Positions 45,912 through 54,231 of a stretch of DNA of 64,000 bases are shown piece by piece. This stretch comes from Lysobacterales bacterium (GTDB lineage: Bacteria; Pseudomonadota; Gammaproteobacteria; Xanthomonadales; Xanthomonadaceae): contig JADCRD010000001.1 in the NCBI GenBank assembly GCA_014946745.1, forward strand, positions 2,292,427 to 2,356,426, in the 5' to 3' direction. The translations under genes and the position numbers were made by a program. The notes beneath the pieces are model-generated. The model saw only the letters and a program-made list of their open reading frames with translations. It made no database searches and was not told the origin of the DNA. The first letter of the stretch is position 1, and each line of letters begins with the position of its first letter.

Positions 45912-47510
45912 CTACGGCGTGGCGCCTGCCGCAGCGGGAGCGATGTACTCGTAGGTGGCGCCCAAGCCCAGCGGCAGACCCAAGGCCCAGTAGCCCAGCA
46001 GGAACGAGGTCCACACCAGCAGCAGGGTGACGGAGTACGGCAGCATCAGCGCGACCAGGGTGCCGATGCCCGCCGACTTCACGTAGCGCTGGCAGAACAC
46101 CACGATCAGCGGGAAATAGGGCAAGAGGGGCGTGATGATGTTGGTCGAGCTGTCGCCGACGCGATACGCCGCCTGGGTCAGGTCGGGCGACACGCCCAGC
46201 TTCATCAGCATCGGCACCATGATCGAGCCGATCAGCGCCCACTTGGCCGACGCCGAGCCGATCAGCAGGTTCACGGTCGCGGTCAGGAAGATGATGCCGA
46301 CCAGGGTCAGCCCGACGGGAAGCCCCAGCGACTCCAGCTGGTTCGCGCCCTTGAGCGCCAGCAGCACGCCGATGTTCGAGGCGTTGAAGGCGTAGATGAA
46401 GAGCGCGCAGAAGAACGCCATCACGATGTAGTAGCCCATGCCGCCCATCGCCTTGCTCATGCCGGCCACGATGTCGCGGTGGGTCTTCACGCTACCGGTC
46501 ACGTAGCCGTAGACCACGCCCGGCACCAGGAACAGGATGAAGATCAAGGGCACGATCGAGCGCATCAGCGGCGCGGTGTTGTGCACGAGCGGGTGCACGC
46601 CGTCCGGCACCTGAGCCGCCGGCGCCGCCCAGGGCGTGGTCTCCGGCAGCACCGTCAGGATCAACAGGACGATGGCCGCGACCATGGCGCCCAGCGCCGC
46701 TTTCAGGCCGCGCACCTCCTCGGGCTTCAGCGCGTCCAGCTTCGGCATCTGCTCGGGGTCACCGTCGACCACCGTGCCGCGCTGGAGACGCGGCTCGATC
46801 ACCTTGTCGGTGAGGAACCAGCCGACCAACATGATCAGAAAGGCCGAGGCGGTCGTGAAGAAGTAATTGTTCAGCGAGTTGACCTGCACGGACGGATCGA
46901 GCAGCTGGGCGGCGGTCTGGGTCAGGCCCGACAGCAGCGGGTCGAGGCTTGAGGGCACGAAGGTCGCTGAGAAGCCGCCGGAGACGCCCGCGAAGGCGGC
47001 GGCGATGCCGGCCAGCGGATGCCTGCCCGCGGCGTAGAAGATCACCGCGCCGAGCGGAATCACCAGCACGTAGCCGGCATCGACCGCGACGTGGCTGAGA
47101 ATGCCCACGCCGATAAGCGCCGGCGTCAGCAGCATGCGCGGCGTGATCGACAGCATGGAGCGCAACGCAGCATTGATGAACCCGGTGTGCTCGGCCACGC
47201 CCAAGCCCAGCATCGCCACCAGCACCACGCCCAGCGGCGCGAAGTTGACGAAGGTGGTGACCACATTGGATGTGAATTCGGTCAGCGAAGTGCCGGCGAG
47301 CAGGCTGACGATCTTCACAGGCTGGCCGCTGCGCGGATCGATCTCGCTGAAGCTCACGCCCGACAGCAGCCAGCTCACCCCCCACACCACGAACATCAGC
47401 AGCAGGAACAGCACTGCCGGATCGGGCAGCTTGTTGCCGACGCGTTCGACGACGTCGAGCGCGCGTGCAAGCGCCCCGCGCGGGGCTTGAAGCTCAGGGG
47501 TTTGGGACAT
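45912..47510 (-). CDS. AbgT-family transporter
   Basis: 532 residues in the AbgT (p-aminobenzoyl-glutamate transporter) family, whose members import that dipeptide-like folate fragment or export sulfonamides. VNFAPLGVVLVAMLGLGVAE, SLDPLLSGLTQTAAQ and GSASAKWALIGSIMVPM/GDSSTNIITPLLPYF are family blocks. GAGGAGA 7 bases before the ATG at 47510 decides the start over an upstream ATG. 40 bp after the kynA stop, so probably co-transcribed. Confidence 0.92.
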   Translation of the reverse strand: MSQTPELQAPRGALARALDVVERVGNKLPDPAVLFLLLMFVVWGVSWLLSGVSFSEIDPRSGQPVKIVSLLAGTSLTEFTSNVVTTFVNFAPLGVVLVAMLGLGVAEHTGFINAALRSMLSITPRMLLTPALIGVGILSHVAVDAGYVLVIPLGAVIFYAAGRHPLAGIAAAFAGVSGGFSATFVPSSLDPLLSGLTQTAAQLLDPSVQVNSLNNYFFTTASAFLIMLVGWFLTDKVIEPRLQRGTVVDGDPEQMPKLDALKPEEVRGLKAALGAMVAAIVLLILTVLPETTPWAAPAAQVPDGVHPLVHNTAPLMRSIVPLIFILFLVPGVVYGYVTGSVKTHRDIVAGMSKAMGGMGYYIVMAFFCALFIYAFNASNIGVLLALKGANQLESLGLPVGLTLVGIIFLTATVNLLIGSASAKWALIGSIMVPMLMKLGVSPDLTQAAYRVGDSSTNIITPLLPYFPLIVVFCQRYVKSAGIGTLVALMLPYSVTLLLVWTSFLLGYWALGLPLGLGATYEYIAPAAAGATP

Positions 47511-47550
47511 TCGGGTCTCCTCGGGTGTCAAGCGGATCAATGCGTTCGGA

Positions 47551-48405
47551 TCAACGCCCCAGCACGGTGCGCACATCCAGCAGTTCGGGGAAGAAGGTCA
47601 GCTCCAGCGCCTGCTTCAGAAAGCCCACGCCCGAGCTGCCGCCGGTGCCGCGACGGTAGCCGATGATGCGTTCCACCGTCTTCATGTGGCGGAAGCGCCA
47701 GAGCTGGAAGCTCTCCTCGACGTCGACCAGCTGCTCGCACAGGGCGTAGGCCGCCCAGTGCGTGTCGGTGTCCTCGTAGATGCGCTTGAACACCGGGATC
47801 AAGCCGGGGTCACGGGTGTGGGTCTGGCGGAAGTCGCGCTCCACGCAGGAGGCCGGCACCGCGTGACCGCAGCGCGCCAGGTGGCGCAGAAACTCGTCGT
47901 ACAGGCTGGGGGCAGCCAGCGCTACCGAAAGCTCGGCGCGGATCGCCGGCGCATGCTCGAACACGTCGAGCATCTCGGCGTTCTTGTTGCCGAGCATGAA
48001 TTCGATCAGCCGGTACTGATGCGACTGGAAACCCGAGGACGGGCCGAGGTCGTCGCGGAAACCGAGGTACTCCGAAGGCGTGAGCGTCTCCAGCACCGAC
48101 CACTGCTCGAACAGCTGGCGCTGCACCTGTTTGACCCGCGCCAGGATCTTCTGCACCGGCCCCAGCTCATCGCGCTGCAGATGGGCGATAGCGAGACGCA
48201 GCTCGTGGATGACCAGCTTCATCCACAGCTCGGAGACCTGGTGCTGGATGATGAAGAGCAGCTCGTCGTGGTTGCCGGCCTGCGACACCGGCTGCTGCGC
48301 CGACAGCAGAGCGTCCAGCTGCAGATAGCCGCCATAGCTCAGGCGATCTTTAAGGTCGCGGGTGATCCCGGGCTCCAGCGCGCGCTGGTTCGTTTCAGTG
48401 CTCAA
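47551..48405 (-). CDS. kynA: Tryptophan 2,3-dioxygenase
   Basis: 284 residues. Heme enzyme opening the Trp indole ring to N-formylkynurenine. [55 protein letters not shown] and the C-terminal [25 protein letters not shown] carry the heme and substrate residues. I place the start at TTG 48405: GGGGAGG lies 6 bases upstream and this gives the usual length, whereas the ATG 19 codons earlier adds an Arg/Pro-rich tail. Other kynurenine-pathway genes are not in the window. Divergent from the E1 alpha gene. Confidence 0.95.
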   Translation of the reverse strand: MSTETNQRALEPGITRDLKDRLSYGGYLQLDALLSAQQPVSQAGNHDELLFIIQHQVSELWMKLVIHELRLAIAHLQRDELGPVQKILARVKQVQRQLFEQWSVLETLTPSEYLGFRDDLGPSSGFQSHQYRLIEFMLGNKNAEMLDVFEHAPAIRAELSVALAAPSLYDEFLRHLARCGHAVPASCVERDFRQTHTRDPGLIPVFKRIYEDTDTHWAAYALCEQLVDVEESFQLWRFRHMKTVERIIGYRRGTGGSSGVGFLKQALELTFFPELLDVRTVLGR

Positions 48406-48640
48406 GTGAGGCCTCCCCGGCCGCGGCTGCGCCTGCCGTGGCGCGCCAAGGGGCGCAACCATACCTCAGGGCGCGCCCCTGCCGCAGACGAAGGTTCTTG
48501 CGCCAAGCCGGCCGAATCGCGCGTCAGGCTTGCGTGAAGCGACAGTTCCGCAGCGTTTTGCGGCAGTGCACCTTGCCCGCGGCGCAGCAAAATCGTTTCC
48601 TGTGCAACTTCTTTCGCCCCTGCATGGACGCCGCACGCGC

Positions 48641-49717
48641 ATGAGCACCGTCGCGCAGTTTTCCATCGAGCACCTGCAGTTCCTCGACTTCGAGGGACGC
48701 GAGGTGGCCCCGCTTCCGGACTTTGTCGGCGACGGCCGGCCGGTGCTGGAGCTGTTCAAGCAGATGCTGCGCGTGCGCAGCTTCGACACCAAGGCCGTGG
48801 CCCTGCAGCGCACCGGCAAGCTTGGCACCTATGCCAGCTGCCTCGGCCACGAGGCCGCGCATGTCGGCGTCGGCGCGGCCATGCGCCAGGAGGACGTGTT
48901 CGCGCCCTCCTACCGCGAGTACGGCGCGCAGTTCATGCGCGGCGTGCGCCCGCGCGACGTGCTGATGTACTGGGGTGGCGACGAGCGCGGCAACGACTTC
49001 GCCGGGCCGAAGCACGACTACCCCTGGTGCGTGCCGATCGGCACCCAGTGCCTGCACGCGGCCGGCGCGGCGCTGGCCTTCAAGCTGCGCGGCGAGGCGC
49101 GCGTGGCGGTGGCCTGCGTGGGCGACGGCGGCAGCTCGAAATCCGACACCTACGCGGCGATCAATTCGGCCGGCGCCTATGGCCTGCCCTTCGTGCTGTG
49201 CATCGTCAACAACCAGTGGGCGATCTCAGTGCCGCGCTCGGCCCAGACCGGCGCGCAGACGCTGGCGCAGAAGGGCCTCGCTGGCGGCCTGTACAGCCTG
49301 CAGGTCGACGGCAACGACGTCATCGCCGTCTACGAGGCCGTACGCCGCGCCCTCGAACGCGCGCGCAGCGGCGAAGGCGGCACGGTGCTCGAACTGGTCA
49401 CCTACCGCCTGTCCGACCACACCACCGCCGACGACGCGCGGCGCTACCGCGGCGAGGACGAGGTCAAGGCCGGCTGGGCGCGCGAGCCCTTCCTGCGCCT
49501 GCGCAGCTGGCTCACCGCAAAGGGCCTGTGGGACGACGCGCAGGAAGCCGAGTGGAAGCGCGTCTGCGACGCCGAGGTCGACGTCGAAGTCAACGCCTAT
49601 CTCGAAACCCGCAGCCAGCCGGTGGAAGCCATGTTCGACTACCTCTACGCCGAACTGCCGGCCGATCTTGTTGACCAGCGCGAGGACGCGCTGAGCTGGG
49701 AGGGCCGCGGCCGATGA
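48641..49717 (+). CDS. 2-oxoacid (branched-chain) dehydrogenase E1 alpha subunit
   Basis: 358 residues. Thiamine diphosphate-dependent decarboxylase subunit of an alpha2beta2 E1. GDGGSSKSDTYAAINSAGAY...IVNNQWAISVP holds the TPP/Mg motif (about 165-200), and YRLSDHTTADDARRYR is the phosphorylation-loop-like region. Similarity and the E1a-E1b-E2 order fit the branched-chain 2-oxoacid dehydrogenase (BkdA1), though a pyruvate dehydrogenase of the same architecture cannot be ruled out. The ATG overlap (ATGA) couples it to E1 beta. Confidence 0.9.
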   Translation: MSTVAQFSIEHLQFLDFEGREVAPLPDFVGDGRPVLELFKQMLRVRSFDTKAVALQRTGKLGTYASCLGHEAAHVGVGAAMRQEDVFAPSYREYGAQFMRGVRPRDVLMYWGGDERGNDFAGPKHDYPWCVPIGTQCLHAAGAALAFKLRGEARVAVACVGDGGSSKSDTYAAINSAGAYGLPFVLCIVNNQWAISVPRSAQTGAQTLAQKGLAGGLYSLQVDGNDVIAVYEAVRRALERARSGEGGTVLELVTYRLSDHTTADDARRYRGEDEVKAGWAREPFLRLRSWLTAKGLWDDAQEAEWKRVCDAEVDVEVNAYLETRSQPVEAMFDYLYAELPADLVDQREDALSWEGRGR

Positions 49718-50700
49718 GCAGCAATGCGATCACTCTGATCGAAGCGATCACCCAGGCCCTGGCCTACGAGATCCAGCACGATCCGAGCGTGCTGGTGCTG
49801 GGCGAGGACGTCGGCGTCAACGGCGGCGTGTTCCGCGCCACCGCCGGCCTGCAGCAGCGCTTCGGCGCCGACAAGGTGCTGGACACGCCGCTGGATGAAA
49901 CCACCATCGCCGGCCTGACCGTCGGCCTGGCCACGCAGGGAATGAAGCCGGTCGCCGAAGTGCAGTTCGACGGCTTCGTCTACCCCATGCTCGACCACCT
50001 GATCTGCCACGCCGCGCGCTTCCGCAACCGCACGCGCGGGCGCCTGCACTGTCCGATGGTGCTGCGCGTGCCCTGGGGCGGCGGTATTCGCGCGCCGGAG
50101 CACCACAGCGAAGCGAACGAGTCGATGTTCACCAACGTACCGGGCCTGCGCGTGGTGATGCCGAGCAGCCCGCAGCGCGCTTACGGTCTGCTGCTGGCGG
50201 CGATCCGCGACCCGGATCCGGTCATCTATTTGGAGCCCAAGCGCATCTACCGCCAGTACAAGGAGGAGGTGCCCGACGACGGCGAGGCCCTGCCGCTGGA
50301 TGTCTGCTTCGTGCTGCATGATGGCTCCGACATCACCCTGGTGAGCTGGGGCGCGCAGGTCAAGGAAACGCTGGAGGCGGCCGAAGCGCTGGCGCGCGAG
50401 GGCATCAGCGCCGAGGTGATCGACGTCGCCACGCTCAAGCCGCTCGACTTCGACACCATCGCCGAATCGGTGGCCAAGACCGGCCGCTGCGTGATCGTGC
50501 ACGAGGCCGCGAAAACCGCCGGCTTCGGCGCCGAGATCGCGGCGCGTCTGGCCGAACAGTCGATGTTCGATCTCAAGGCCCCGGTCGAGCGCGTGACCGG
50601 CTACGACACCCACATCCCACTCTTCCGGCTGGAGATGAAGTTCCTGCCGAGCGTGGACAAGATTCTCGCCGCCGCGCGCAGGGCGATGCAGTACGGCTGA
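49714..50700 (+). CDS. 2-oxoacid (branched-chain) dehydrogenase E1 beta subunit
   Basis: 328 residues. N-terminal ALAYEIQHDPSVLVLGEDVG carries the TPP-pyrimidine Glu, TPLDETTIAGLTVGLA and VPWGGGIRAPEHHSEANES are family blocks, and the C-terminal half is the transketolase-C fold ending VTGYDTHIPLFRLE. Pairs with the alpha subunit, overlapping it by 4 bp. Confidence 0.92.
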   Translation: MSSNAITLIEAITQALAYEIQHDPSVLVLGEDVGVNGGVFRATAGLQQRFGADKVLDTPLDETTIAGLTVGLATQGMKPVAEVQFDGFVYPMLDHLICHAARFRNRTRGRLHCPMVLRVPWGGGIRAPEHHSEANESMFTNVPGLRVVMPSSPQRAYGLLLAAIRDPDPVIYLEPKRIYRQYKEEVPDDGEALPLDVCFVLHDGSDITLVSWGAQVKETLEAAEALAREGISAEVIDVATLKPLDFDTIAESVAKTGRCVIVHEAAKTAGFGAEIAARLAEQSMFDLKAPVERVTGYDTHIPLFRLEMKFLPSVDKILAAARRAMQYG

Positions 50701-50782
50701 TCGCTGCAGCACGGAGGATCGCTGCAGTGATGCGCCGCTAGCCTTGCGCTGTGAACACACCGCGCAAAGCGGGCGTCGCAAG

Positions 50783-50910
50783 CGCAACGCTCGCTACACC
50801 ACGAGCCCCTCTCCCCTCGCGGGAGAGGGGTTGGGGAGAGGGGGACAACACTCGCGACAAGCGTTCCACCCCTCTCCCCCAGCCCCTCTCCGTCAAGGGG
50901 AGAGGGGAGG
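50783..50910. repeat. CCCCTCTCCC hairpin repeat, copy 1
   Basis: CGCAACGCTCGC, then stem CCCCTCTCCC/GGGAGAGGGG around CTCGC, a second GGGGAGAGGGGG, GACAACACTCGCGACAAGCG, and the complementary CCCCTCTCCCCCAGCCCCTCTC...GGGGAGAGGGG. The two halves can also pair with each other. Repeated at 50937-51063 with a 154-bp period. Confidence 0.85.
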
Positions 50911-50936
50911 AACGCAGGATGAAGCGCCGCTGCACC

Positions 50937-51063
50937 CGCAACGCTCGCCTCAGCACAAGCCCCTCTCCCCTCGCGGGAGAGGGGTCGGGGAGAGGGGGAC
51001 AACACTCGCGACAAGCGTTCCACCCCTCTCCCCCAGCCCCTCTCCCTCAAGGGGAGAGGGGAG
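50937..51063. repeat. CCCCTCTCCC hairpin repeat, copy 2
   Basis: Second copy of 50783-50910, with only a few substitutions in the paired parts and the loop. The left flank (GCAACGCTCGC) is duplicated too, which indicates tandem duplication of a longer unit. Confidence 0.85.
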
Positions 51064-51152
51064 CACCTTTCGCAGGATTCGAAGGGCGGGATCGATCACC
51101 GCTTCGGAGCCAAACACCAATGCACGACGCGCGGCGCGCGCTGGAGTCCGCA

Positions 51153-52622
51153 ATGAGTTCGAACAAATCCTTCCACCTCCCCGACCTCGGCGAGGGCCTG
51201 CCCGACGCCACCATCGTCGAGTGGTTCGTCAAGGTCGGCGACGTCGTCAAGCTCGATGAGCCGCTGGTGTCGATGGAAACCGCGAAGGCCGTGGTCGAGG
51301 TGCCGGCGCCCTGCTCGGGCACGGTGCTGAAGCTGGCCGGCGGGCCGGGCGATGTCATCAACACCGGCGCGGTGCTGGCCGAGTTCCAGATCGATCCCAG
51401 CATGCCGCAGCGTGCGGATGCGCAGGACACCGGGCACGGGCATCACCACGCGCCCGCTTCGCCATCGGCTTCCGCTGCAAGCTCAGCGCCGGCCAGCTCC
51501 ACTGCCGCTGCGGATGCGGGCTCCGCGAGCGCCGCGCCCGCTGCCGCAGCGAACAACGCCTCGCCTGCCAAGGCAGAGCGCGCCGACGCCGGCACCGTGG
51601 TCGGCGCCATGCAGGTCAGCGACCAGGTGCGCAGCGAGGCGGCGGTCAGCGTCGGCGGCGTGCGCGCCATGCCGGCGGTGCGCGCGCTGGCAAAGAAGCT
51701 TGGCGTCGACTTGAGTCGCGTGCGCGCCACCGGGCCCGAAGGCGTCGTCTCGATGGACGACGTCAAGCGCGCCGCGGCCGAGGGCAGTGCGCCGGCGTCC
51801 GCGCGCTCGAACGCTCCGGCTTCGCTCCCCTCTCCCAGTGGGAGAGGGGCTAGGGGAGAGGGTCCGGGTCTCGCACCGCAGTCGGCCACCGCCCAGGTAC
51901 AGCCCCAGCCTGCTGCGACCCGCACGCCCTTGTCCGCCTCCGGCAAGCCCATGGCCACGCGCCCGCCTGCCGCGAGCGCTGCCACCGGCCAGCCCGAGCA
52001 GCTGAAGGGCGTGCGCCGCAACATGGCGCGAGTGATGGCGGCCGCGCACGCGCAGGTGGTGCCGACCACGCTCACCGACGACGCCGATATCCACGCCTGG
52101 ACACCCGGCAACGACATCACCGTGCGCCTGATCCGCGCCATTGTCCGCGCCTGCAAGACGGTGCCGGCGCTGAACGCCTGGTTCGACGGCGAGAACCTCA
52201 CGCGCACCCTGCATCCGCACGTCGACATCGGCATCGCCGTCGACACCGACGACGGCCTGTTCGTGCCGGCGCTGCGCAATGCCGACGTGCTGGATGCAGC
52301 CGGCATCCGCCAGTCGGTGGACCGTCTGCGTGCGCAGGTGATGGACCGCAGCATTCCCTCGTCCGAGCTGGCTGGCTACACCATCTCGCTCAGCAACTTC
52401 GGCATGTTCGCTGGCAAGTACGCGACCCCGGTGACTGTGCCGCCCTGTGTGGCGATCCTGGCTGCCGGCCGCGGTCGCCATCAGCTTGTGCCGGTGATGG
52501 GCGGCATTGAAACCCACCGGATCATTCCGCTCAGCCTGACCTTTGATCACCGCGCTGCCACCGGCGGCGAAGCCGCGCGCTTCCTGCGCGCGGTGCTGGA
52601 TGATCTGGCGCTGCCGGGCTGA
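51153..52622 (+). CDS. 2-oxoacid dehydrogenase E2 (dihydrolipoyl acyltransferase)
   Basis: 489 residues: one lipoyl domain (about 5-80, lipoyl Lys45 in METAKAV), a long Ala/Ser/Pro linker (about 90-150), a peripheral subunit-binding domain (VRAMPAVRALAKKLGVDLSR, about 170-205), a second linker, and the acyltransferase domain (about 275-489). The C-terminal catalytic motif reads DHRAATGG instead of the usual DHRxxDG: the His is kept but the Asp is Thr. Residues about 226-238 (SLPSPSGRGARGEG) are encoded by a CCCCTCTCCC hairpin repeat. GGAG lies 7 bases before the ATG. No E3 gene follows. Confidence 0.92.
   Translation: MSSNKSFHLPDLGEGLPDATIVEWFVKVGDVVKLDEPLVSMETAKAVVEVPAPCSGTVLKLAGGPGDVINTGAVLAEFQIDPSMPQRADAQDTGHGHHHAPASPSASAASSAPASSTAAADAGSASAAPAAAANNASPAKAERADAGTVVGAMQVSDQVRSEAAVSVGGVRAMPAVRALAKKLGVDLSRVRATGPEGVVSMDDVKRAAAEGSAPASARSNAPASLPSPSGRGARGEGPGLAPQSATAQVQPQPAATRTPLSASGKPMATRPPAASAATGQPEQLKGVRRNMARVMAAAHAQVVPTTLTDDADIHAWTPGNDITVRLIRAIVRACKTVPALNAWFDGENLTRTLHPHVDIGIAVDTDDGLFVPALRNADVLDAAGIRQSVDRLRAQVMDRSIPSSELAGYTISLSNFGMFAGKYATPVTVPPCVAILAAGRGRHQLVPVMGGIETHRIIPLSLTFDHRAATGGEAARFLRAVLDDLALPG
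51827..51863 (+). repeat. CCCCTCTCCC hairpin repeat inside the E2 coding sequence
   Basis: CCCCTCTCCC, AGT, GGGAGAGGGG, then CTAGGGGAGAGGG: the same stem and tail as the two intergenic copies 1 kb upstream. It is in frame and lies in the flexible linker between the subunit-binding and catalytic domains. Confidence 0.85.
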
Positions 52623-52625
52623 GCC

Positions 52626-52660
52626 GGGATTCGGGATTCGGGATTCGGGATTCGGGATTC
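52626..52660 (+). repeat. Five tandem GGGATTC heptamers after E2
   Basis: Five exact units of GGGATTC start 4 bp after the E2 stop codon, followed by GGGG. The same heptamer occurs after ubiE (14042-14062) and a related one after the M28 gene (23670-23745). Confidence 0.9.
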
Positions 52661-52708
52661 GGGGAAAGCGTGGCGGCTTCTGCACCCGCTGCAAGTCGAT
52701 ACTCCCCC

Positions 52709-52780
52709 CTGTAGGAGCCTGCTCGCAGGCGACCGCAGCCAGCGCCCTCGTCCAGACGCTGACGCTGCGAGCTGGCTCGC
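52709..52780. repeat. REP-like palindrome pair
   Basis: TGTAGGAGCCTGCTCGCAGGCGAC contains the stem GCCTGC/GCAGGC (52717-52730), and the GTAGGAGC head resembles REP sequences of Pseudomonas and Xanthomonadales. GCGAGCTGGCTCGC (52767-52780) is a second 6-bp-stem hairpin 37 bp further on. Confidence 0.6.
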
Positions 52781-52941
52781 TCTCACCGCGGCCAAGAGTT
52801 CGAAGGCATCTCGTCAAGGCCAAGCTGCGCGGAATCTGCGGCCCGCGCTTGCCTGGAGACTCTCAGCCACGCCCGCGGCCCGGGCTCGCCCTGTACGCCC
52901 TCTGCGAAGGCCCAGCGGCGCCCGTGCGGGCTGTGCCGCGA

Positions 52942-54162
52942 CTAGCGAAGCAGCGGCGAGTCCAGCACCTCGGACGGTTCGCCGACGACCTTCTCGAAGG
53001 CCTCGCGCAGCTCTTCGAGGCTGACCCGGCCGCGGCCCACCAGCAGACGCGAGACATCGTCGATGTCGCGACGATCGTCGGTGAGGCGCTGCACTTCGCG
53101 GTCGAGGTCGACGAACAGGGCGACTGCGCGCGCCGTACGCGGGCCGCGGCTGCGATTGGACTTCAGCGTCTCGACGCGGCGACCGTGGCTGCGCATCCAA
53201 TCAAAGGCTTTCTGCGCGCGGGCCTCGTTCAGCAGGCCCACGCGACGCATCATCTCGATCGAATAGAACTCGGCGAAGCCCTCGGCAATCCAGTCGTCGC
53301 CGGCGGCGCCGCGGACTCGCGAGATCACGTGCACCATCTCGTGCACCAGGGTGCTGGTGCCGTTCTCGCTGATCAGCGGACGGTCGGAATGCAGGTACAG
53401 CGAGCGGGGCCCGGACAACCCGCCGCGCCACATCGGATCGCCGGCGCCAACAATCAGCACCTTGTCAGGCAGCGCGCCGAAGGCGTCTTCCATCTCGCCG
53501 GCCACCAGGTTGAGGAAGGCCAGATACTCGTTGCGGCGCATCGGATCGCCCTTCGGCGCGGCCACCGCGGCCTCCATGTCGCCGATGAAGTCGCGGCGGA
53601 TGCCGATGTCGCCAGCGATCATCCAGCCCACCGGGCGCTGGAAGCGGCGGTCGTCGTCGTCGATGTCGAACACCGGCGTCTCGCCGCGCCGCTTGAAGGG
53701 GGTATCGACGCCCACCCAACCGGCAGGCAGCTCGAATCGGATCGTCGCAAGTGCGCGCGAATCGCGGGTCAGCCGCGCACGCGCCGGCGGCACCAGATGG
53801 TCGCCGCGCAGCAGCGCCCAGTCGTCGGTCATGCGCGCGTCGTAGCCGTCGTCGCGGCGCTGCTTGTTGACCTTGTAGCGCCAGCGCAGCGCGCCGCCCT
53901 TGGCGGGTGGCGTCCAGATCAGGCGATCGTCCCTGCGCTCGATCGCGCCGTCGCCGCCGAAGCCGCTGTAGCGCTCGTCCGGCATGGCGAAATCGAGCCC
54001 CCGAATGCGACCTTCACCGGGCGTGTAGTCCAGGGTCACTGCGGCCACGCCCTCATCGGGCAGAAAGGCCACGCGGTACTCGATCTCGAAGTGGCGGTCC
54101 TCGGCCAGCGCAGGCAGCGCGATGGGCAACAGGCTGAGTGCGATCAGGAGTCGACGGAGCAT
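52942..54162 (-). CDS. Exported gluzincin (MA-clan) peptidase-like protein
   Basis: 406 residues with signal peptide MLRRLLIALSLLPIALPALA, which fixes the start at 54162. The N-terminal half is a beta-rich domain; the zinc motif HEMVHV (about 265) with the third ligand in WIAEGFAEFYS, 19 residues on, is the M1/M61-type gluzincin pattern. The C-terminal part is helical. No GGMEN exopeptidase motif, so the specificity differs from the M1 enzyme at 11921-13834. I cannot place it in a named subfamily. About 70 bp after pyk, possibly read through. Confidence 0.82.
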   Translation of the reverse strand: MLRRLLIALSLLPIALPALAEDRHFEIEYRVAFLPDEGVAAVTLDYTPGEGRIRGLDFAMPDERYSGFGGDGAIERRDDRLIWTPPAKGGALRWRYKVNKQRRDDGYDARMTDDWALLRGDHLVPPARARLTRDSRALATIRFELPAGWVGVDTPFKRRGETPVFDIDDDDRRFQRPVGWMIAGDIGIRRDFIGDMEAAVAAPKGDPMRRNEYLAFLNLVAGEMEDAFGALPDKVLIVGAGDPMWRGGLSGPRSLYLHSDRPLISENGTSTLVHEMVHVISRVRGAAGDDWIAEGFAEFYSIEMMRRVGLLNEARAQKAFDWMRSHGRRVETLKSNRSRGPRTARAVALFVDLDREVQRLTDDRRDIDDVSRLLVGRGRVSLEELREAFEKVVGEPSEVLDSPLLR

Positions 54163-54231
54163 GGTGTGGGGACAGCAGGAGAGGGCCGCCGAAACTAGCA
54201 CGGCGGCCGCCAACCGAGCCCGAACAGCCGA

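Larger units (their letters stand above)
50701..51152. other. Intra-operon gap filled with repeats
   Basis: 452 bp between E1 beta and E2, unusually long for this operon. Two copies of a roughly 128-bp CCCCTCTCCC repeat (50783-50910 and 50937-51063) take up most of it. A GGAG ribosome-binding site for E2 lies at its right end. A direct repeat GATCGCTGCAG (50703 and 50718) opens it. Confidence 0.75.
52623..52941. other. Convergent gap with heptamer array and REP-like hairpins
   Basis: 319 bp between E2 and the convergent peptidase gene. It holds the GGGATTC array (52626-52660) and two short palindromes (52709-52780). No intrinsic terminator with a T run and no gene were found. Confidence 0.65.
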
